Source of the DNA: Streptomyces sp. NBC_00193
GTDB lineage: Bacteria > Actinomycetota > Actinomycetes > Streptomycetales > Streptomycetaceae
DNA length: 64,000 nucleotides
Direction of reading: 5' to 3'
NCBI RefSeq assembly: GCF_026342735.1
Contig: NZ_JAPEMM010000001.1
Coordinates: forward strand, 62,001 to 126,000
In this document: in pieces, positions 61,101 to 64,000 of the stretch
Layout of the letters: every line of letters begins with the position of its first letter
How positions within the stretch are numbered: position 1 is the stretch's first letter
Notes under the pieces: generated by a model
Seen by the model: only the letters and a program-made list of their open reading frames with translations
Database searches by the model: none
What the model was told of the DNA's origin: nothing
Made by a program: the position numbers and the translations under genes

Positions 61101-62780
61101 GACATCACCGGTGAACTCGCTGCCACCTGGGGAAGGTGGCACTGTCTGCATCGCATGACACAAGAGCAGCGGTCGGCACTCCAGGCGTACCGCAACCACA
61201 TGTCCTCGTACGGCAAGGGCAAGGGGCGCGGTGCGGGCCGATACCGTGCCGCGGCATACGACGCTATGAAGACGGCACAGGAAGCAGTCCCCGCGTGGGT
61301 TATGCCCATCTCCCAGGTCGCCGAGATGGTGCAGCCCAGGCGGGACGCGTTCGACGTCGTCATCGTCGACGAGGCTAGTCAGGCCGGCATGGACGCCTTG
61401 TTCCTGCTGTGGCTGGCGCCCCGCGTCATCGTGGTGGGGGACGACAAACAGTGCGCGCCCCCACTCAGTGGCATGGGCCGGCACCAGGCGATCCATGACC
61501 GGCTCGTCTCGCACCTGCCGGACATGCCGCCAAGGCTGCGCACGCTGTACGGACCTTCCACCAACCTCTACCAGCTCCTGTCCACCTTCTTCCCGAAGGT
61601 GATCCGGTTGGAGGAGCACTTCCGTTGCATGCCGGAGATTATCGGCTGGTCTTCGCAGACCTTCTACAACAACAAGCTGCAGCCTCTGCGCCAGTACGGC
61701 GGTGAGCGCCTCGACCCCCTCGTGACCCACTTCGTCGAAGGGGCTGTCACACAGGGGCGCGACAGCAGGATTCGCAACCCGAAGGAGGCCGAGGCCATCG
61801 TCGACTGCCTGGCCAGGCTCGTAGCGGACCCTGACTACCGCGACCGGACTATGGGCGTCATCACCCTTCAGGGGTCGATCGGCCAGGTCAAGCTCCTGGA
61901 AAAGCTCATCCAGGAACGTATCCCGGCGCCGATGCTTGAACGCCACCAGATCCGGGTGGGCAGCCCGGCGTCGTTCCAGGGAGACGAACGGCACGTCATC
62001 CTGCTGTCGATGGTCGTCACCGATCCGCCGCGCATCACGGGAGGTGCCCGCAGCGAACGACAGGCATACAACGTCGCCGCGTCCCGGGCACAGGACCAGA
62101 TGTGGCTCTTCTACTCGGTACCGCCGGACCGATTGAAGAGGGAGGACATGCGACTCAACCTCCTGTCCTATATGGAGAACCCGCCATCGGCACTTGCCGG
62201 CTCCGAAGACATCGGAGAGGTGGTGGGCGATGTACCGCAGAAGCCCTTCGAATCGCTCTTCGAGCAGCAGGTCTACCTGCGCCTGAAGGCCCGGGGATAT
62301 TACGTCGTCCCGCAGTATCCGGCAGGGAACAAGCGCCTCGACCTCGTCGTCGTAGGGGCACGTGGGCGCCTGGCCGTGGAGTGCGACGGCGACCGGTATC
62401 ACTCGACACCCGAGCAGATCCGGCATGACCAACGGCGCGACCGTGAACTCCAACGCGTCGGCTGGACGTTCTGGCGGATTCGCGAGAGCGAGTTCCGATT
62501 CGACCCCGAGGAGGCACTCTCCGGCCTGTGGGTCGAGCTCGAACGACTTGGCATCCATCCGGCCACGTTCGAGGGAACCAGTGACCGGACCCATTCGTCC
62601 GCCACACCCACCAGCAGTCAGTGGACCCCCTTCGACCTCTCCTCCGACGAAGGACTGGCCGACGACACGGCGGAAACGCCCGAGGGCCCTGGCATGGATC
62701 ACCTGTCCAACGCGCTCGGCGAAGCCGAAGACAACGAAGCAGACGACGAAACCGACGACAGCACGGAAGGCTCGGCATGA
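58122..62780 (+). CDS. SF1 (UPF1-like) helicase fused to a Vsr/MTES_1575-type nuclease
   Basis: A 1552-residue protein. Residues 1-370 are helical and unrecognised. The helicase core has Walker A VVQGPPGTGKTHTIANL (near residue 397), then a long coiled insertion (about 450-1050), DEAS box VIVDEASQAGMDALF (near 1080), VVGDDKQCAPPLSG, and C-terminal motifs LEEHFRCMPEIIGW, GSPASFQGDERHVILLS and AYNVAASRAQDQMWLF. Residues 1376-1465 form a nuclease domain: FEQQVYLRLKARGYYVVPQY, KRLDLVVV (Asp), LAVECDGDRYHST (Glu-x-Asp) and RDRELQRVGWTFWRI. The tail is acidic. The GTG follows GGGAGGAG. It is coupled (ATGA) to the HEPN-like gene. A phage-defence role is inferred. Confidence 0.88.
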   Translation: MNVPRRHAKNPDVIGQTASLIGFLKEVVQSSNQRLRDDRRSRERLWLVAMPPSVRRPSDRLDGLLFTLDHVPQTSPPPLPDLLDGWVSTERCQDADGGDPPLEAEGPGQELVRAADGSQSWEQAAEQTVRREDSDEVLRAYGPWLTRWRKWAERERAERALRELYDQVYSWHQKLTQQDDQLELVLATGLLTWRDPRGDAIHRHLLTHRVETLVDRKTARLTVRLMAEGAVRLEDQSFLDTDDGWAPERSAALTEEIAAQSLHLLGSEALEQLAQWQERVLQRPVSFSAEWQPPREPEAGARLTYAPALVLRPRDRNALLGFYDRIADSVSSEAHAPLGLAQLVLPLNSEERVNWDGREIPPLFGDDPFFPGKTNERQRSVLRRLEHDTGVVVQGPPGTGKTHTIANLVSALLAQGQRVLVTSARDQALTVLRDKLPPAVRDLCVLLLSSARQDGADELERTVNALTDQVAASDPEQLQDEIHRLSARREEVRGRISTLTEQVIALREAEVYRHPEIAPGYAGTLAAIVQRVQENAGHHSWIGLVPANGPTPSVPPLSPAQAVELLSLLRDGAAEPRAGGTLPDPDGLPSPEALAQALSASRVTDEGLPSGAVRIRGDLARLDSSVTDELTSLVDSCRTALHHLGLSPQATQWDEDKWATKALTDRLSRENLALWRRVSGLADQLVAISERLNEQGMTRVTVPGQLSTEQGDAMLTAGSALREHLVSGGKLRVRGSFRASRAQKAAQDLLDTCTVNGHSPETLEDLDAALAHLRARSAVATLAERWGQVQVPVSEGPLEVRLASLTEAYARLEHVDTFGAGRERIDELLVHHGMHIALTSRSAWQDFAGALSAVSGRRAADEATAQLLAWEEQLRTPVDGSHPTTEAVAAAQAVREQDVDRYAKELEALREAHRREHRRRRCAVLLESVRRAHPLLADQLTHDPGDRAWEARLDSLAEAWAWAVASAFVHRQRTPGRERQVEGELAQCERHLEDITGELAATWGRWHCLHRMTQEQRSALQAYRNHMSSYGKGKGRGAGRYRAAAYDAMKTAQEAVPAWVMPISQVAEMVQPRRDAFDVVIVDEASQAGMDALFLLWLAPRVIVVGDDKQCAPPLSGMGRHQAIHDRLVSHLPDMPPRLRTLYGPSTNLYQLLSTFFPKVIRLEEHFRCMPEIIGWSSQTFYNNKLQPLRQYGGERLDPLVTHFVEGAVTQGRDSRIRNPKEAEAIVDCLARLVADPDYRDRTMGVITLQGSIGQVKLLEKLIQERIPAPMLERHQIRVGSPASFQGDERHVILLSMVVTDPPRITGGARSERQAYNVAASRAQDQMWLFYSVPPDRLKREDMRLNLLSYMENPPSALAGSEDIGEVVGDVPQKPFESLFEQQVYLRLKARGYYVVPQYPAGNKRLDLVVVGARGRLAVECDGDRYHSTPEQIRHDQRRDRELQRVGWTFWRIRESEFRFDPEEALSGLWVELERLGIHPATFEGTSDRTHSSATPTSSQWTPFDLSSDEGLADDTAETPEGPGMDHLSNALGEAEDNEADDETDDSTEGSA

Positions 62781-63691
62781 CTGCGCAGTCCCCACTCGGC
62801 ATCCTCGACGCCAACACCTTGGAGGAACTCGCACGCGTCATCTGCGGCGACGACCACCTCTACTACCGCAAGGGCTTCGAGATCGCGCGCTTCCTGGAAC
62901 ACGCCGGCTGGCAGCGGGTACCGGAGTACAACGGCGAGTACAGGATGGACTGGACGCTCGCCCGGCTCAGCGAACGCCGAGAGGAACCCACCGAGCTGGA
63001 ACGGATCCTGCTTCGCCTGGCCGACCCTCGCGAATACCTTGACGAGCCGGACCAGCTCCCTGCTGTCATCTCCGCGGTCAACGCTTTCCTGGTCTACGAG
63101 GGAGCACGCCTGGAGAATCCTGGCGGCCGCCCCCGTCTCGTCGCCTGCGACCCCTCCCTTGCCCACCCGGGCAGCCGGGGCCCTGCCGAACTCAGCACAG
63201 CCATGACCGATCTCATCAGTGACCGGAAGATGGCCGCCCTGCTCCAACACCGCTTGGACGAGGCACGCACCTGCTACGCCAATGGCGCTCACGTGGCCGC
63301 CATCATCATGCTCGGCAGCCTGCTGGAAGGCGTCATGGTCCAAGTGGTCCGCGAACGCGACGCCTCGCGACTCGGCAGCACATCAGCGGACAAAGTGACC
63401 CTGGACACTCTGATCAGAACCTGCCACGTCGCCGGCTGGATCGGTGCTGACGTCGAGCGCTTCTGCCACGAGCTGCGCAGGTATCGCAACTTCGTCCATC
63501 CGCGACAGGAGATCCGGGATGCCCACACCCCGGACCGCGACACTCTGAACATGTGCTGGCCCGTGGTCGAGGCAGTCTTGAACGACCTCGCCGCCTCCCA
63601 GCCGAAGGCGACCGCGCCAAAGCCAACCGCCTCGCCCGTCCGACCCGTGCCCCGGCCATCGTCAGCAGCGCGGCCAGCACGCCGGCCCTGA
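62777..63691 (+). CDS. AbiJ-NTD/HEPN-like abortive-infection protein
   Basis: A 304-residue protein coupled to the helicase-nuclease by ATGA. The N-terminal 100 residues (TLEELARVICGDDHLYYRKG, FEIARFLEHAGWQRVPEYNG) resemble the AbiJ N-terminal domain. The C-terminal half is helical: AHVAAIIMLGSLLEGVMVQV and FCHELRRYRNFVHPRQEIRD, where RYRNFVH satisfies the R-x4-6-H pattern of HEPN ribonucleases. A Pro/Ala tail of about 30 residues follows. The obvious model is an effector RNase controlled by the helicase partner; this is inference. Confidence 0.72.
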   Translation: MTAQSPLGILDANTLEELARVICGDDHLYYRKGFEIARFLEHAGWQRVPEYNGEYRMDWTLARLSERREEPTELERILLRLADPREYLDEPDQLPAVISAVNAFLVYEGARLENPGGRPRLVACDPSLAHPGSRGPAELSTAMTDLISDRKMAALLQHRLDEARTCYANGAHVAAIIMLGSLLEGVMVQVVRERDASRLGSTSADKVTLDTLIRTCHVAGWIGADVERFCHELRRYRNFVHPRQEIRDAHTPDRDTLNMCWPVVEAVLNDLAASQPKATAPKPTASPVRPVPRPSSAARPARRP

Positions 63692-63706
63692 CACCGAGGC
63701 GCGGTT

Positions 63707-63752
63707 GGTTCGGCCACCGCCACGCGCTCAAGAGCAGGGCGGTGGCCGAACC
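63707..63752 (+). terminator. Terminator of the helicase/HEPN operon
   Basis: A perfect 15-bp stem (GGTTCGGCCACCGCC and complement) with a 16-nt loop, 16 bp after the HEPN-like stop. The remaining 248 bp to the window end show no gene. Confidence 0.75.
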
Positions 63753-64000
63753 GGCGAGCGAGAGTTCAGCACTCGGTGGGCGGCGAGGCCCCCTGCCGCC
63801 ATCGGCGCCTGCCCTCACTCCGGGAGAGGGTCACCATCGACCTCTCCTCATGCCTCTTTCGATTCCAGACCACAGGCAAGGCCGCTCCGAATTGTGAGAA
63901 TTGGTCAGAGAGGGGGGCCACCGGAGAAGAAGGACATAAGGCTTCGCGTTAGTCTGGTCGCTTCGGCGAGGCCGTACCAGAGGCCCAAGAGCACATAGGC

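Overview
The window is high-GC DNA with GTG/TTG starts, strong GGAGG-type ribosome sites and actinobacterial gene families (NarL-type two-component pair, MocR, AfsR-like ATPase, XRE-TPR/HATPase control pair, CorA, AlkZ-like protein). It reads as chromosomal sequence of a Streptomyces or very close relative. No rRNA, tRNA or CRISPR array was recognised.

1-14.9 kb: the 3' end of an IclR-type regulator, an ABC-FtsX transporter divergent from a histidine kinase/response regulator pair, a MocR regulator, a MocA-like nucleotidyltransferase, malate synthase (aceB), a secreted SGNH hydrolase, a DEDD exonuclease, an AfsR-like ATPase and a double-domain Lrp regulator.

14.9-27.8 kb: a purine-to-glyoxylate catabolic region. 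A urate/xanthine permease, 8-oxoguanine deaminase, uricase, HIU hydrolase and OHCU decarboxylase lie on the minus strand. Hydroxypyruvate isomerase, tartronate semialdehyde reductase and catalase lie on the plus strand, and glyoxylate carboligase on the minus strand. Together with aceB they cover urate formation, urate to allantoin, peroxide removal and glyoxylate assimilation. The allantoin-to-glyoxylate steps are not in the window. Two recurring palindromes (TTCCG-N5-CGGAA and TCAA-N7-TTGA) mark several of these promoters and suggest a shared regulon, possibly under the IclR protein (AllR candidate) at the left edge.

27.9-35.4 kb: housekeeping and hypothetical genes (zinc-ribbon protein, glutathione peroxidase, acyl-CoA synthetase, AlkZ-like protein, CorA).

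35.4-43 kb: an integrated mobilizable element. It has a tyrosine integrase, excisionase, XRE regulator, replication initiator-like protein, DnaC-like ATPase, an iteron-like array, a MobC-like protein and a MobP-type relaxase. A 50-bp sequence occurs in inverted orientation on both sides of the replication/mobilisation block. No conjugation (TraB/FtsK) gene is visible.

43-51.5 kb: a flavoprotein, XRE-TPR regulator and HATPase protein sit beside a tightly overlapping operon of MurA-like enolpyruvyl transferase, 5'-nucleotidase-like phosphoesterase, two diverged dCTP-deaminase-like proteins and a GT-B glycosyltransferase, followed by a serine beta-lactamase-like protein. This looks like an undescribed nucleotide-sugar or nucleoside pathway.

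51.5-64 kb: a mosaic region resembling a defence island. It carries a DUF4262-like protein, a Ser/Thr kinase beside a possible RuvC-fold protein, a membrane-anchored Mrr-like nuclease, an unrecognised 452-residue protein, and a two-gene unit of a 1552-residue SF1 helicase-nuclease overlapping an AbiJ/HEPN-like protein.
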